Notes: generated by a model from the sequence alone, not told the origin. A stretch of 64,000 nt of DNA from Akebia trifoliata (GCA_017979445.1 CM030715.1:30663090-30727089), one strand, 5' to 3'; shown: positions 21,289 to 33,830, numbered from the stretch's first letter. Made by a program: numbers and translations.

Positions 21289-21307
21289 ATATATATATAT
21301 ATATATA

Positions 21308-24110
21308 CCAAGAAGGCCACGGATAAGTGGGAATTTATTGCTCGGTTGCTTGAACTTCACTTAAGCGTTTCCAAGCAAAGTCCGTTGAGAGCCCAAAACT
21401 AACTTCGTCAATTGAACTTGACTCATCTCATAATCAATCTACGTAGAACTGATGTTAAGTAGTGTGGATAACATGAAAGAGAAATTCAGATTAGCAAATA
21501 TGCTCCATTCTATTTCTTCTTATTTTAATTGGAAGACTAATGGAGCAAAGGAGGAATTTACTCCTAGACAACTCAAAACTCTAGCCCATGGGCTCAAATC
21601 AGATTTGGATATTAGGTCCAAATAATAATGGGCTTGACCCATAATTTATGTTGAAATGTATAGTTGGGTTACAAGCCTGACTGGGCCTGATTTTGTTGCA
21701 CACGGGATTTATATTCAATCTATAAAAAATTTAAAAATGATCCATGCACATTTTTCTTTCTTTTTCCAAATAAGCAAATCTATTATCAAGAAATATACAC
21801 ATCGTAAATTGGAATAATAAAATGTGGTATAAAATCTATTGAATATGAATTATGCATCTTTGAAATTCTATTTGCAAATACTGTAAATTTGTGACTGATG
21901 ATGCATGATCCCTACACGTTTTGCAAAGTTTCTTATGCGAGGAACTCGTCAAACTTAGACTCCAACACTCTCGAAGACATTGCATTATTTTTTAGGAGAT
22001 CTTCGTGGTTCAGATTTTAATAAAACATCTAAATAATGAAGAAGACATTGTGATATGGTTACGAGGTATCTCATAATATGACTGATCACTTTTAGAATTA
22101 TATTTAAAAAAAATTATTCAATCAGCTAGGTTGATAAAGAATTTCTTTATTTTTTAAATGAACCATTCCTTTTAGTTATAGAATGGTGTAGTTCTCTACT
22201 AGACCGTTTTGTAACCACTCTCATAATGCATTATAAGTTGATAATTCATTATTGGCCCCATAATTCATTATGAGGGATGTTATGGTGTTTGGTAATTACT
22301 TATGTAATCAATATAAAAAAATTAATAATAATAATAAAAAGAGAGAAAAAAAAATAGAGAAATTTGGTAAAAAAGTTTACATAAACAAAAATAATTTTTC
22401 GTTTAAAACTCAAGCCTCCCTCTCTATTTGTAATGTCTCTCCCGAGCACTGAAGATGAGTGGACCCTATATTATTTTCAATTTAAATAATTAGCTTATCT
22501 TCCATTGTTTGGTAAACATTCTTCAAAATAAATAAATAACCTTCTCTCACAATAATAAACTAAATTCCTGAGAAATCAAACACTAATATTGATGCATATT
22601 TGAAGGCTAGATAACTTCATGGTCTCTTCGACCGAACAGCCACACAAAGGTAATGGGTAGCCGTTGAATTAATTCTGGGTTTTTCAGGATTAAGAGTACA
22701 GAAGATCTAAAATGATCAAAGTTGGTGTTAGGCTAATTATGATGAAAATATTCTATGTGAAGTTGAATGATTGCAGTAGAAATAATGGAATACAGGAAGC
22801 TGTTGGTAAATTCAGACTAAGACTCAAAGTAGCTTTAACCAATTGTCCCACAAACATCACTCCTAATAATCAAGTGGATCACTTCCTTTCCTCTCAAACT
22901 TCCTTCTCACCTAAACACCAAAGCCACTTGATCACATTTACTTCCTACTAGAATCAGTTTATATTTATAACTATTAGAATACAAAATAGAATAAAATCAT
23001 ACTTAATCTTCACTTTATTAGTTTAGAATGTACAAATTGGTAAATATTAATATTATAAATATCTTTCTTAATCTCTGGTTCAAAATTTTCACACATCACA
23101 ACTTGCATTTATAATCTATATATATATACACGATATATGATACAGTGAATCTCTTGTACCATATTGTAGTCCCTCATATATACTCTATATATACCCCCAA
23201 GATCCTGATTTTCAAATCTTGAGGTGTATGTGAACCTTTCAGATTGAATCAACACAATGCAATTCTCAAAAATGCCACAATTTTTTTTTCAACATAAAAT
23301 AATTCCTTAAACATTTCATTCATTAAGAAAATCACATCAAAGTGGAAACTAACTTCAAAAATCAGAAATTTATAAAATTTCTGTAGCGATTCCTCCAAAA
23401 TTGAGCTTCTGAAATTTTAAACACATTATAGAAGTTAATGTTCTTATTTGTCAGGCTTAAGTTCTCCTAGAGTACACTAGACAAGTAAAGGATAATGAGT
23501 TTTTGGTCATGTCCCGGGCCAGACTATGGGGAGAGTTATGTTATTGATCGTCAACCATGGACATGGGCGTACATCTAGAAACCAAAATGGTAGTTACACA
23601 TGTCCCAAACTACGTAGTGGTAATAATGCTGATATGTACTAGAAAATGCACCGGACCACCCTGATAGAATCAAAATCTCACAGGGGGATGTCGAATGATT
23701 GCAATTCAATCAATATAAGTGATTCTAACCAGAAAAAATCCGATAGGGTCAAGGTTCCTCCAGTAATATATAAATGATCACTTCATGTTAATCAACCGAC
23801 TACTACAAAAGACTAATCTTTTGGAGAGAGAGAGAGAAGAACTATGAAGATAAGAGGATCACAAGGCCTACTTGGGGTATGAAACAACCGAGTGCCGGAA
23901 AAAATATACACTCAAACACTCTTCCTCACCCATAAGGGTGGAAAGAATCGAACCCTTGACCTATACAAACCTAGCACTCCGATACCATATTAACCAGCCA
24001 ACTACTTCAAAAGACCAATCCATTCAAGAAGGGGAGAACTATGAATATATGAATATACACTCAATACTTTCATAAGCAAAGCTACATAATTTCTTACCTT
24101 AAATCCATAT
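21308..24110. other. non-coding intergenic
   Basis: No gene recognised. Small open frames at 22270-22452 and 22712-22951 have no family match. Around 23880-24030 the text ATCGAACCCTTGACC and CACTCCGATACCATATTAACC resembles sequence commonly found in plant introns and 3' regions. (TA)n short tracts near 23118 and 23184. Confidence 0.4.
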
Positions 24111-24402
24111 TGTCGAAATATTCACTGCTTTAATCATATATTTGAGTGTGATTACTATAGTGTAAATGTCTTGTATTCTTGTTGCGTTACATAGAATGCA
24201 GGGGGCAACGCCCCCGTTGGGGATCCACAAGAATTTTACATGTTTTGGTAATTCTCAATTTTATAAAGGGCTGTAAAACTTATGAAAAAATAATGATTGT
24301 TCTTATTTTGTTCCATGGACGTAGGCACACTGCCGAACCACATAAATCTTTGTGTTTTGTGGGATTGTGTTGTCTTTGATATTTTATTTATTCACAATCA
24401 CA
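24111..24402 (+). mobile_element. solo LTR, Ty1/copia type
   Basis: Starts near TGTCGAAATATTCACTGC and ends near ATTCACAATCACA. It contains the GC-rich stem GGGGGCAACGCCCCCGTTGGGG and the copia U5 signature CCATGGACGTAGGCACACTG followed by CCGAACCACATAAATC and TTTGTGTT. No primer-binding site or gag follows, so a solo LTR is likely. Left end is approximate. Confidence 0.65.
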
Positions 24403-25187
24403 AGGTCCACAAGGTGAAAGATTGAAGAGTAAGGGCAATGTGGGATTGCATATTGATTTCCCAGGATTAGAGAGAGTTTGGGCCTACGCTATATTGGTTA
24501 CTGATTCTGATACCAGAAAGGTGGATCTGGAATTTGAGTTTGGGTTTGGGTTTTAGTTGGGTTCTTGGGTACCCGACTGTTGTATAAATAAATGGACTTC
24601 CATAGAGTGCAATACATACGTACATTGGGTTCAGGATTTCGGATACCAAACTTTCCAACTCCAAACCTATCATATTCAATTCTTATAAAAACCTTTCAAA
24701 GTATAATCATAATTAATTCTCCATCACCACTATATATAGGGTATATAATCGTATTTATCAAGATGAAGAACCATCAATATTAAATCTACAAGACATATTT
24801 AATCAGTTCTTACTCTACTATTACCAGTACCGCTACCACCACCAACATTATACCATTTTTGAAAATGATGATGAAGATGATAAAGTATACACTTATCGTA
24901 TTGCCGACAAAGAATTAGATGCTTTGATACATGTTACCAACATATTAAGTACACTTTTATATTGCAATGTACTGCTCACTCCTATACCATTATTTACAAT
25001 GATGATGATAATCAAGTACACAATCAATGTATTGCCGAAAAAGAATCAAATGTTTCAATATATGCTACCAACGTAGTAAGTACTACACTCTCTATACTTC
25101 AACATACATACAAGACATGATTAAGTATGATCGGATCTTTTGACATATAGTGTGAATCGCATTCAAGAAAAACAGTAGTAGTCATAA
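24403..25187. other. non-coding intergenic
   Basis: No gene recognised. A degraded direct repeat is visible: CTACCACCACC...ATTATACCATTTTTGAAAATGATGATGAAGATGATAAAG near 24835-24890 resembles TATACCATTATTTACAATGATGATGATAATC near 24983-25015, each followed by ATTGCCGAC/AAAAGAAT. Confidence 0.4.
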
Positions 25188-25469
25188 TAATATTATAGGA
25201 TATTTACGAAAAAGTGATCAACTTTTGACGAATTTATGATTTTGGCTCACTGTTCATTTTAATTACGAAAACGTCAACGAGGTTTTTAAAGTGACTAATT
25301 GGAAATAGTCTCTCTAAACTTGCGAAAGACCGCTGAATTTGTTACCATTCTGAATCTTTTTTTAACGAAAACGTAGTCATTCACGTTTTGGTAATTAAAA
25401 TGAACAATTATCCGGAATCGTAAATAACTCATTTTTAGCTCACGAAATAGTAATTCATCCTAATATTAT
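25188..25469. mobile_element. foldback MITE
   Basis: Outer arms TAATATTATAGGATATTTACG and CGAAATAGTAATTCATCCTAATATTA; inner arms CTCACTGTTCATTTTAATTACG with GGTAATTAAAATGAACAATTATCC. 282 bp, no coding capacity. Confidence 0.7.
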
Positions 25470-25471
25470 TA

Positions 25472-25697
25472 GGAACAGAGATTTGTTGTTTTGAAAGTTA
25501 CGTGCTAAGCTGATGACCAATGGAACGACACCATGTGAACTGAAAAATTACTAAAAATAAAACACTTAAACTGCTCTCAAATTTTCGCCAAGAATTTTCT
25601 CTGGGTGACCAATCACTTTGCTCATTTAATACACATGGCGTCATGCCATTGGTTCATCAGCTTAGCAGGTAACTTTCAAAACAGCAAATCTCAGTCC
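25472..25697. mobile_element. foldback MITE adjoining the previous one
   Basis: Arms CAGAGATTTGTTGTTTTGAAAG plus GCTAAGCTGATGACCAATGG, matched by CCATTGGTTCATCAGCTTAGC and CTTTCAAAACAGCAAATCTCAG. It lies directly against the preceding foldback; TATTATTAGGA on the left is mirrored by TCCTATTATTA on the right. Confidence 0.75.
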
Positions 25698-27202
25698 TAT
25701 TATTAACATGTATTAATAAAAATTTTGAATTAACTTAACTATATATATGTAGACAAGAAAACTCTGTTGTTGGTTGATACTTGGTAACATAGGATTGACT
25801 TTCTTCTTACTACACGTGTGACGTGTGTTACCATAATTAATCTCTTCCAGGCTTCTCTATGTTATCAATTGGGATAAGAATAAAGAAAGAGGAGGAGGGA
25901 CCGTGAAGGAAGGTCAAAGGGAAAAGTATAAGATAAAGGAAAGAGAAAGAAAAAAAGAAAGATTACACGGAAAAGCATAGACAGAGAACCTTCCCTCTAA
26001 AGTAAAGCACTGTTTTCCTCTTTTTACAAGTGCTTCAATGAACCTAAAAGAACAAAAGAATGAGAGTGAGTGAAACATCAATCAGTAAACTAAGGAATGA
26101 CTGTCTCCTTTGTGGCTGCCATAAGCATTCCCTTTGCAGGGAATGTACCCCTCTTTGCCCATTGGACCCACTGTATGCAATAACATTTCTCTGTAATTTC
26201 TCATTGCGCGAACAATTTAATACCCAATGACCCAGGTCAAGGGAACTCGCCCTTATTTTAATTATATTATATTCATGGGGAATAATTGGTGTTTGAATTA
26301 TCTTTGAAAGTTATATATAACCAATTCGATCAAACATTAGCATCAATGAAAATGTTCTTATTTGCTCAAACTATGATAAATTTGAAAATTCGTAGGGTGC
26401 TACATCTTTATATTATAATGAGAGAAGGTGGAATAGAAGTGATTCGACACCAAAAATTGGATTTCAAAAATGCCACCACCATAACATTTATATTTAATTT
26501 AATAAAGGTCATTTTGATAAATAAAAAAACTAAGAAAATTGCAATCCCACAATCCTAAAATCAGGTTGATTACTTTAAAAAATTTTAAAAATATCCTTTT
26601 GTAATATGTAATCTTCAAAACTACCCTTTAAGTAATATTTTAAATTACAAACAAGCCCTTCACAGACGTGTGTTTGCACATGACCTCCTCTAGTTAATAA
26701 TAATAATAATAGTAGGGGTGATTTGTTGAGATACTAAGCAATGTTGTCTTCACCAAGCATCCTTTTGAAATTTGGCATGTCCCGACTTGTGTCAGAGAAG
26801 ATTGCATACTTAATTTTAGTTATTACGTCATAGACATTGTAGGTAGATGACTTGTCAGCTTGTACCATTTTGCTCAATGTCCTTTCCACTCATCATATAT
26901 CAATGTTCCACTCACCAAGATCATGGTTTTATTAAGGACCCTAAAATTTGGGTTGGTTGTTGCAGTAGTCCCACGTTTCTTGGGATTTACCAAAGTTCTC
27001 CTCAAGCATATCAATTGCTCAAGTACCCATTCGAATTTCACCAATTCTTGGAGGTTTGGATTATCCAAAGTATGGGATACTCTAGAGAGAATCGTCCTAG
27101 TCGAATATATGATGCTAACAATATGATGCATGAGATATACATAAACATATTAGGTGTGTCTCATCATTACCAATGACAAATAATGATGTGTAGAAGATGA
27201 GA
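25698..27202. other. non-coding intergenic
   Basis: No gene recognised. Overlapping open frames on both strands at 26847-27176 have no family resemblance. Purine-rich AAGGAAAGAGAAAGAAAAAAAG near 25935. Confidence 0.4.
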
Positions 27203-27317
27203 AATTCCATTGTCACACCAATTTTTTACTTACAACACACCAATCCTTTTGCAATTGAGCAACTGTTTTACAAATGGATTGTGAGTTATAAGTAAAAGTT
27301 GGTGTGTTTTACAAATT
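27203..27317. mobile_element. small MITE, CACACCAACTTTTACTT family
   Basis: Left ATTCCATTGTCACACCAATTTTTTACTTACAACACACCAATCC, broken here by one extra T run; right GGATTGTGAGTTATAAGTAAAAGTTGGTGTG. Same family as 6188-6308. Confidence 0.7.
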
Positions 27318-28329
27318 AATGTTAAATATAAATTTATATTTGTTTATCTTTATAATCTATATTATTTCACCAAGAGTTCTTGTAATGACTTCGAGGTAAA
27401 CGATAAAATTTAAATTCTTCACTCAATTAGCCCACGTCTCTTGTTGCTCTGGCACCTTCACCAGGTTACACGTACGCTTTGTTGCACTCGTGAGATCCCA
27501 CTCATTAGGCAAAGTATTTCGTAGGTATTGCAAAGGGATGTTTTCAAAATATATAATCAAGAGGTATGTCCCTTTAGTACAATATACACGTTTTTTTTTT
27601 TTTTTTCTTTTATAAATCTCGTTTGCTTAGTAATAATAAGTTATTGTACATTGTGGATTAAATGGAATTTTGAGTAAGAAAAAGGATAAATGAAGTCTTA
27701 GGAATTCTAAAGGTTGGACTTTGGATAGAAGCATATATATAATTACAATCACATGAGTGTTTCACCTGTGAATCATGTTATCTTCAACCACAAACAAACA
27801 ACAGTAGAAAAACCCTAATTATTCAGTCCACGCCTATGCTCTCGTGACTCCATCCATGCGTTTCCGCATGTTTTGACTTTGACTTTACTGGTTCGGAATC
27901 CTAGAGAACATTTTAATGTGGGGCTGTGGTCGGACCAAATAATCAACCAACTGATCCAACTAGTGGTGGAATCATGCCTTAAAAGCTGCCTGATTGGTCA
28001 TTTAGGCCTTAGGGAAATTATTCTCCACATGTACCCAAAAATGTTGTCAAATAAAAATGGATCAACCTATGTAAATCACCAATCAGCCTGATTTTTGATA
28101 AATGGGTATGGACAAACATTCTTGTGTCAATGGGCTTCAAAGTATGTACCACGTGTCACTTTGTGGATGGGTCTCAAGTCTCGCCATCAAAAAATCTGCT
28201 GTGTGTCTTTCTCTGATTGGCTCAACCAAAGTAAACCCAGTCCCTTTATACCCAAGTGAGTGACTTAATGGTAGTAAAGATAAAATCATGATCATTGTGA
28301 GGCCATTCATCTAAATTTTTGTCAGAAAG

Positions 28330-28368
<39 letters not shown>

Positions 28369-29563
28369 AAGACTGAAGAATGATGCTTTATGAGTTGATG
28401 GAACCACGCCAAATGAGTACTTTGTTGTTTGGGAATCTTCATTGCTTTAAAGGAATTCTATGCTTGACTTCAACAGTAAGTGCGTGCGTCATTCTAATAA
28501 TACAAGCTGTCTCCTCTGCTACTTGTATTAAAACCTAGGTTCCATGGAATCAAATGACTTATACTCATTCTTCTTTGAATGTTCGAATAGCAATGCTAGT
28601 CGAAACACACGAAAACTTCTGCTAAGTTGTTTGGCTCGTATATATCTTCGTCTTCTAGTGTTCCTCCTCTTCTTCAATGGATAGAATTGGATCAGGTGTT
28701 TCTCCCCACTCAAGAGTACTATGTTCTTCAATGAAAGCTATGTAAGTAAGTAGAATAGTCTTAATTATTTAAGGTTCCTTCATAAATTATCAATGAAAGG
28801 AGGGAGACCTTTGATTTGCTTCTATTAGACTCATCTTCATATTAGGTTATGTTTTTGGTTGCCTTAGTAGGTAGTTTTAATAAATAAAGATGAGTTCATT
28901 ATAGCTAATATTACCATGCTTATTACCTAATACTACTCATAAAGGACGTGTTTCATTTGCTTACATTTATTTTCTTATCTCCTTAATATTCATCTAATGC
29001 TTACAGTTTTTTTATTTATTATTATTTAAGATAGCTTCTTGTTCATTTTATATTCATTTATTTATCAATAAAAAAAAAAGTTACTCAAATTTATTTAATC
29101 TAATTAATCCAAAAGAAAAGATAGTTCATTTATTATTAGTATTCCACGCTATTTATCACCCCAAATAATTATGCTTATTCATGTTTGATTGGTGTTGGAG
29201 ACTAGGAAGTCATTGTAATACAGTGCATGAAGTACACCATATCAGTAATAAACATCGGCAGGACTGTAGAGATAATTACAAAATAATTTAAATTTTGCTT
29301 TCCTATTTTAATTTTATTAATAAACCTTTGCTTGACTAACCCGAATAATTAAAGAATTCATGAACATAGAGGCATACTTGTGCTTTGTCACCTTGAAGAT
29401 TGAAAAAATTAAATGGTCTTACAAGTGTCAGGAAATTTTATTAGTGTTTAATCTTGGAGTTCTCTTGCTGGCTTAAGAAAAAAAAAATCTAACAAGTACC
29501 ATACTAATTTAGAAATGAATTTTGAGAAAACTATTTCAAAGTAAAATAAGCATTCGAGTTGCG
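27318..29563. other. non-coding intergenic with CT microsatellite
   Basis: No gene recognised. A (CT)n tract lies at 28332-28364 and a T run at 27591-27606. The 67-codon minus frame at 28528-28731 and the plus frame at 27873-28091 match nothing I know. Confidence 0.4.
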
Positions 29564-29712
29564 CTGGAGTAATATTGAAAATGACATCATTTTACACATT
29601 GGTGTGCATAGAACCTTGGATGCTTCACTCATATCTCAATTAAAATCATTTATGATTCTTTACACATCCACGTCAACAATGTGTGTAACGATGTCAATTT
29701 CAATGTTACTTC
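29564..29712. mobile_element. foldback MITE (TGACATCATTTTACACATTGG family)
   Basis: Left GCTGGAGTAATATTGAAAATGACATC; right GATGTCAATTTCAATGTTACTTCAGC. Inner ATTGGTGTGCATAGAACC. The plus frame 29559-29792 is a by-product. Confidence 0.65.
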
Positions 29713-29795
29713 AGCATTTACATAAGCATTCAGCTCTAACAAATGACTCATTAAGTTCCTCCTGCAGGGGAATGCATTTTCCTGAATATTAAATA

Positions 29796-30250
29796 GGGTA
29801 AATTACACTTTGACCCTGTCGTTTGGCATAATTCCATGTTGACCCCACCATTTTGACAATTGCACTTACCTTCCCTTTAACAATCGTTGTTAAAGTTCAG
29901 ATGTTATATTTTACTATTTAACCCACTCATTTTATCTTTTTTATACAAAAACAAATAAATAAATTTTAATACTATTAAAATGACCCTATCTAACCCTTCA
30001 CTAGTAATCCTATTTTCTTCACCTGGATATTTTTGTTTATAATAACATTTTTAAAAGGGTAAAACTGATCTTGTAAGAGAAAAGAGTAAACAAATCATTT
30101 TTTTTTAACTGTTTGGATGATGGCAAGCAGACAGAAAGGGGGTAACTGAACCTGTTAGATAACTATAGCGCAGGTAAATGCAATTGCCAAAATGTTAGGG
30201 GGTCAACATGGAATTGTGCCAAACTCCAGGGGTCAAAGTGCAATTTAACC
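29796..30250. mobile_element. foldback element with GGGTAAATTACACTTTGACCC ends
   Basis: Left GGGTAAATTACACTTTGACC continuing TTTGGCATAATTCCATGTTGACCCC and TTTTGACAATTGCACTTACC; right GGTAAATGCAATTGCCAAAA, GGGGTCAACATGGAATTGTGCCAAA and GGGGTCAAAGTGCAATTTAACC. The terminal repeats are about 80 bp. Such CACTTTGACCCC ends are common among plant Mutator-like non-autonomous elements, but no clear 9-bp target duplication was seen. 455 bp. Confidence 0.75.
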
Positions 30251-30442
30251 TGTTTGCTATGATGCACTTTAGTACGGGGTATAAATATACACCAGATCAT
30301 GGAAACATCAAATCTAACACTCAGTTTTCCTTTTCTTGGCTTTTATATTTATTATGAGCCTTGTTACAGTGACTCAAAATAACACTCGTAGTATTGTGTG
30401 TAGAGAATCAATTGCCTTAATCCCCACTCAAGATAAGGCCCC

Positions 30443-30445
<3 letters not shown>

Positions 30446-30478
<33 letters not shown>
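30446..30478. repeat. (TA)n microsatellite without an inserted element
   Basis: About 16 TA repeats. Neither flank shows the GGG-N4-GTTC end of the TA-linked family, so this appears to be an empty tract. Confidence 0.95.
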
Positions 30479-30481
<3 letters not shown>

Positions 30482-30892
30482 CTTACTCCACATTAGAGAC
30501 TTTCTAAAAAAATTACTCTTAATAAATACCACAGTAGAACTTTTTCAAAAAATTATCTCTTAATATCTCCCACGTTTGAGTTTTCAAAAGAAAATTAAGA
30601 TTATTTGTTAATAAACCCCTGCATTCTTTATTTGTTAATAACTCAAAAGAGTTTATCTATATTTTAAATATTAATTAAGGATTTTGGTAATTTTGAAAAC
30701 TAACCAACTTGATGGTAGTGTCGTGGCCTGCAAGTTTCTTGATTTTTGGCTAAAATAACCTGGAAACACTTTCCTTATTAACTTAGTAAGAATTCAAATC
30801 TTATTGGTCGTTGAGCTCGAATGGATTACCAAATTTGCCATCCAAAATCAGACCTCTAGATTTCATGGAAAACTCATAACAAAAAAGATAGC

Positions 30893-31093
30893 TGCTATTG
30901 GCACCCCAACTTTTACTTATTACATCCCTATTAAAATAAAGTAAATGTGTATTATAATGTTTCGTAATGTAGAGATTATAATCTGAACCAAACCTTGATC
31001 ATGTTTGAAGAGTCTATTTCAATCTTTAATTGGAGTGTGATAAATAATTTAAGAATTAGAGGTGTAATAACTAAACATTGGAGTGCCAGCTCT
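30893..31093. mobile_element. decayed MITE, CACACCAACTTTTACTT family
   Basis: CTATTGGCACCCCAACTTTTAC at the left and GTGTAATAACTAAACATTGGAGTGCCAGC at the right. The middle is diverged. The plus frame 30995-31186 runs through it and is not supported as a gene. Confidence 0.5.
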
Positions 31094-31439
31094 CAAAAAA
31101 ATAATTTTTGGGGCTTGATCGAAGGTTTTGAGGATGGACAGCTACTGCCTATTGGACGAACTCCAAAATTTAAAATTAAAATTTAATAGTGAAAATAATT
31201 TTTTAAATTTTCGTCAACAAATGGTTTTCTGAACACTCAATTTACCTTCTCATTTTAGCATTTTTCTTATATTATTTAAGCCTCCTCAAAATAGAGTGGT
31301 GCAAGAATGGAAAGATTCAATAACAAGTTTTCTCGAATTATATCTTCTATTCTAAACTTAGAAAGACTTTGTATTGCAATGTAATATTAGAACACAAAAC
31401 AAACCCCACAATTTCTTTACAGTCTTGGATATATATATA

Positions 31440-31678
31440 TAAGGAAAGAAAACCTAAATACAACATCTAGGGTTTCATTAGTTGAGTTGAAACCCTATTT
31501 TTCTTTTCTCCAACAGCCCTTGAAGTTCTTCTCCTTTGTTCTTCTACAAAAAAACGTATATAAGAAAGAAAACCTAAATACAACATATAGGAATTCACTA
31601 GTTGAGTTGAAACCCTATTCTTTTCTCCAACAGCCCTTGAAGTTCTTCTCCTTTGTTCTACCAAAAACGTCATCTCTA
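31440..31678 (+). repeat. tandem duplication of about 120 bp
   Basis: Two copies of a unit containing AAGAAAGAAAACCTAAATACAAC, AGTTGAGTTGAAACCCTATT and CTCCAACAGCCCTTGAAG, the second starting near 31561. A 119-codon plus frame (31487-31846) crosses both copies, so its repeated SFLQQPLKFFSFVL comes from the duplication. I do not recognise the protein. Confidence 0.85.
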
Positions 31679-32360
31679 GAATTTTTCATATTCAATCTTG
31701 CTCAAGTTAAAGATATCCATCTCTTGAAAATTGAAGGTTATGTAGCTTTCCTTCTTTATAGTAATTGTCATCATAAATTTGCTCATGAAACTAGTAATTT
31801 TGACACTTCATATATAGATCAAATTTCACAGTTAGTCACTGATTAATTTGATTGCACTTGGTATTCCCTTGTTCCACCCGAAATTGTCAATCAAACAAAT
31901 ATGTGTTTCACAAGAATAATGTAATTAAGGTCCTCTTCTACCCATTAAGGTATTAAGCAAGCTCTTCACACTAACTATTACAAAGTGATTATAAGAGATG
32001 CCAAGGAACATAATCTAATAATAAAAAAGAAGAATTAAAAAAAAAAAAAAAAAAACTCATTCTAATTTTTCAGGAACGGCATACAAGGACATCTACGAAT
32101 AAAGTGCGAAGTAAATTTATCGACAGCCGAAGTGGCTGTCAGCTTATGGACTGTAATATAATAAAGCCCATTACATGCAGATGATGCTTCAACAAATCAA
32201 ATATTCACCACGCACCGAGTCAGTCACAACAATACTCGGACGTACAATCCACCTGATGATACATTTATCTTATTAATAGTAGGAATTTATCGCCTAACCA
32301 GTTGGGTAATACTAATCAATATTACAAAGCGCCCAATAGCTAAAGTTTTAGGGTTTTAGT
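31679..32360. other. 3' intergenic side of the VND-like gene
   Basis: An A run sits at 32037-32055. No other gene recognised. Confidence 0.4.
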
Positions 32361-32366
32361 TTTATT
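32361..32366 (-). terminator. candidate polyadenylation signal of the VND-like gene
   Basis: The minus strand reads AATAAA about 95 bases past the stop codon at 32459-32461. Plant poly(A) signals are loose, so this is a candidate only. Confidence 0.35.
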
Positions 32367-32458
32367 ATGTACAGGAATCTGAATCATGACTTGTTCCTTT
32401 CTTTTAAGTTGCAATTCCTATAATTAGTATATATTGTCGATTACTTTATAATGGATAT

Positions 32459-33830
32459 TCACTTCCACAGATCAATTTGGCAACTCGAGGTGGATGTCGA
32501 GGCATATTCCGATCCCATTTCATGCTTGTTGGATTGTCGTGCAACGATGTTGATATGGTCCGATATATGAAAGGCATTGGCTGCATTAGAGCAAATTGGT
32601 TCTTTGGAAACATCCTCTTGACTCAGTTGAGAGGCAACAAACTTATCGAGAACTCGCCAATCAGTCACTTGATCCACTGCTTGCTCATTGTTGTTGTTGT
32701 TGCTGCTGTAGAGAGAGTTCATGTTGTGTTGTTGGTTTTGTTGCATCTGTTCTTCTTGAGTGAGTGATGAGGATTGAAGAGTACTTCCCTGATTAACATC
32801 GAGACCATACGCCACAACAGAGTTGCAGCTAACGCTGGTTGCTGAATGTGGAAGTTTCGGGCTCTCTAATTGAGGGAGTTGAAGGAAAGACTCATGAGGC
32901 ATCTGGTATTGCAATTCCAACTCTTGCTTGCAAGAATAAGGGTGGTAGTATACCATGTCAGGTTGAGTAATTCTCTTTGGCGAGTCTAGATCCGGCATGA
33001 ATGAGACTTGTTCGTCATACCAACAAGGCGACTCATGCTCACTTGCTTTCCTCATTGCTGTTATTCTCTTCTTGAATACCCTACACACAACCCAACCCTC
33101 TTCCTGGTGCAATTACATAAACGTTACTTTCATTAGTGATGTAAATAGAAATTTGTATGTATGATGAAAATATAACAAATTGAACACATGAAAATGATTT
33201 GAATGAAAAGCAACTAATAACATTTGGGGCCTCAACATACTTATGGATTAACAAAATAAAATTCAAACTGAAAGCACTTACCTGAGGAGTTCCATTTTCA
33301 TTTGTCTCAAGCCGATATTCATGCATGATCCAATCTGATTTCTGTCCATTTGGGGCTCTTCCTTTGTAAAATACTAAGGTTTTTCTCATGCCAACCAAGT
33401 TATGCTTAGAGTAAATAGCCTTGTCTCGTCCCGTCGCTTTCCAAAACCCTGCCGTTGTGGCTCTATTAGTGCGAGTCCCGGTTGGATACTTCTTATCTTT
33501 GTGGCTGAAAAAATACCATTCATTCTGCTCTTCTGTTCCTATACTACATTTATCTGTTCATATAACAAAATGAACAATATTTATAAATAAATAAAAAAGT
33601 ATGTTATATTGTGTAAATATAAGTATCGACCATCATTCTAATTATTTTTGTTTTTGTTAGTTAGTTCTACCTTGAAGATCCCAGGGCTCAATTTTGTAGA
33701 GATCAACATCTTTAATGACATCTAGGTCAATCCTTCTTGAAGCAACTTTCTTTCTGAGGTAGTAATCGACTAGCTCTTCATCTGTTGGATGGAACCGAAA
33801 ACCTGGTGGAACATGTGAAAAGGTATCCAT
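32459..33830 (-). CDS. NAC-domain transcription factor, VND (vascular-related NAC) type
   Basis: Three coding exons on the minus strand: 33830-33671, 33553-33282 and 33103-32459. Junctions are CTTCAAG|GTAGAA...GAACAG|ATAAATG and CCTCAG|GTAAGTG...CACCAG|GAAGAGG, both GT-AG and in phase. The product is 358 residues. All five NAC subdomains are present: [22 protein letters not shown] (7-28, A), [19 protein letters not shown] (34-52, B), [20 protein letters not shown] with [13 protein letters not shown] (C), [20 protein letters not shown] with [10 protein letters not shown] (D), and [13 protein letters not shown] at the start of exon 3 (E). The C-terminal region holds the family motif [12 protein letters not shown] and ends CQIDLWK. 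Start and exon layout match the Arabidopsis VND4/5/6 branch. Such proteins bind DNA in the nucleus as dimers and switch on secondary-wall and cell-death genes in xylem vessels. The frame opens 33 bases upstream of the chosen ATG but has no earlier ATG. No frame damage seen. Confidence 0.93.

Larger units (their letters stand above)
16519..21307. repeat. tandem array of twelve TA-linked palindromic elements
   Basis: Twelve units (A to L, listed separately) of about 350-387 bp follow each other with nothing between them but (TA)n tracts of roughly 8-65 bp. All share one core: ATGGG, a palindrome P1 (GGAATGGGCTGATTTTT...GATC...CCCATTCC), a centre with GGACGGTC(C/T), a second palindrome P2, then CCCAT. 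The outer 40-60 bases fall into several different types. Open frames reported across this region in both strands are by-products of the repeat and not genes. Confidence 0.95.

Noticed and set aside
16519..21307. CRISPR-like array (regular repeats of about 375 bp)
   Set aside because: Units are palindromic transposons separated by TA repeats, there are no short unique spacers, and the genome is a plant nuclear genome.
26847..27176. Three overlapping frames of 85-109 codons on both strands
   Set aside because: None resembles a known family, and overlap in three frames is typical of non-coding sequence by chance.
31487..31846. 119-codon plus frame with repeated SFLQQPLKFFSFVL
   Set aside because: The repeat comes from a DNA tandem duplication and no domain is recognisable; there is no promoter or splice evidence.
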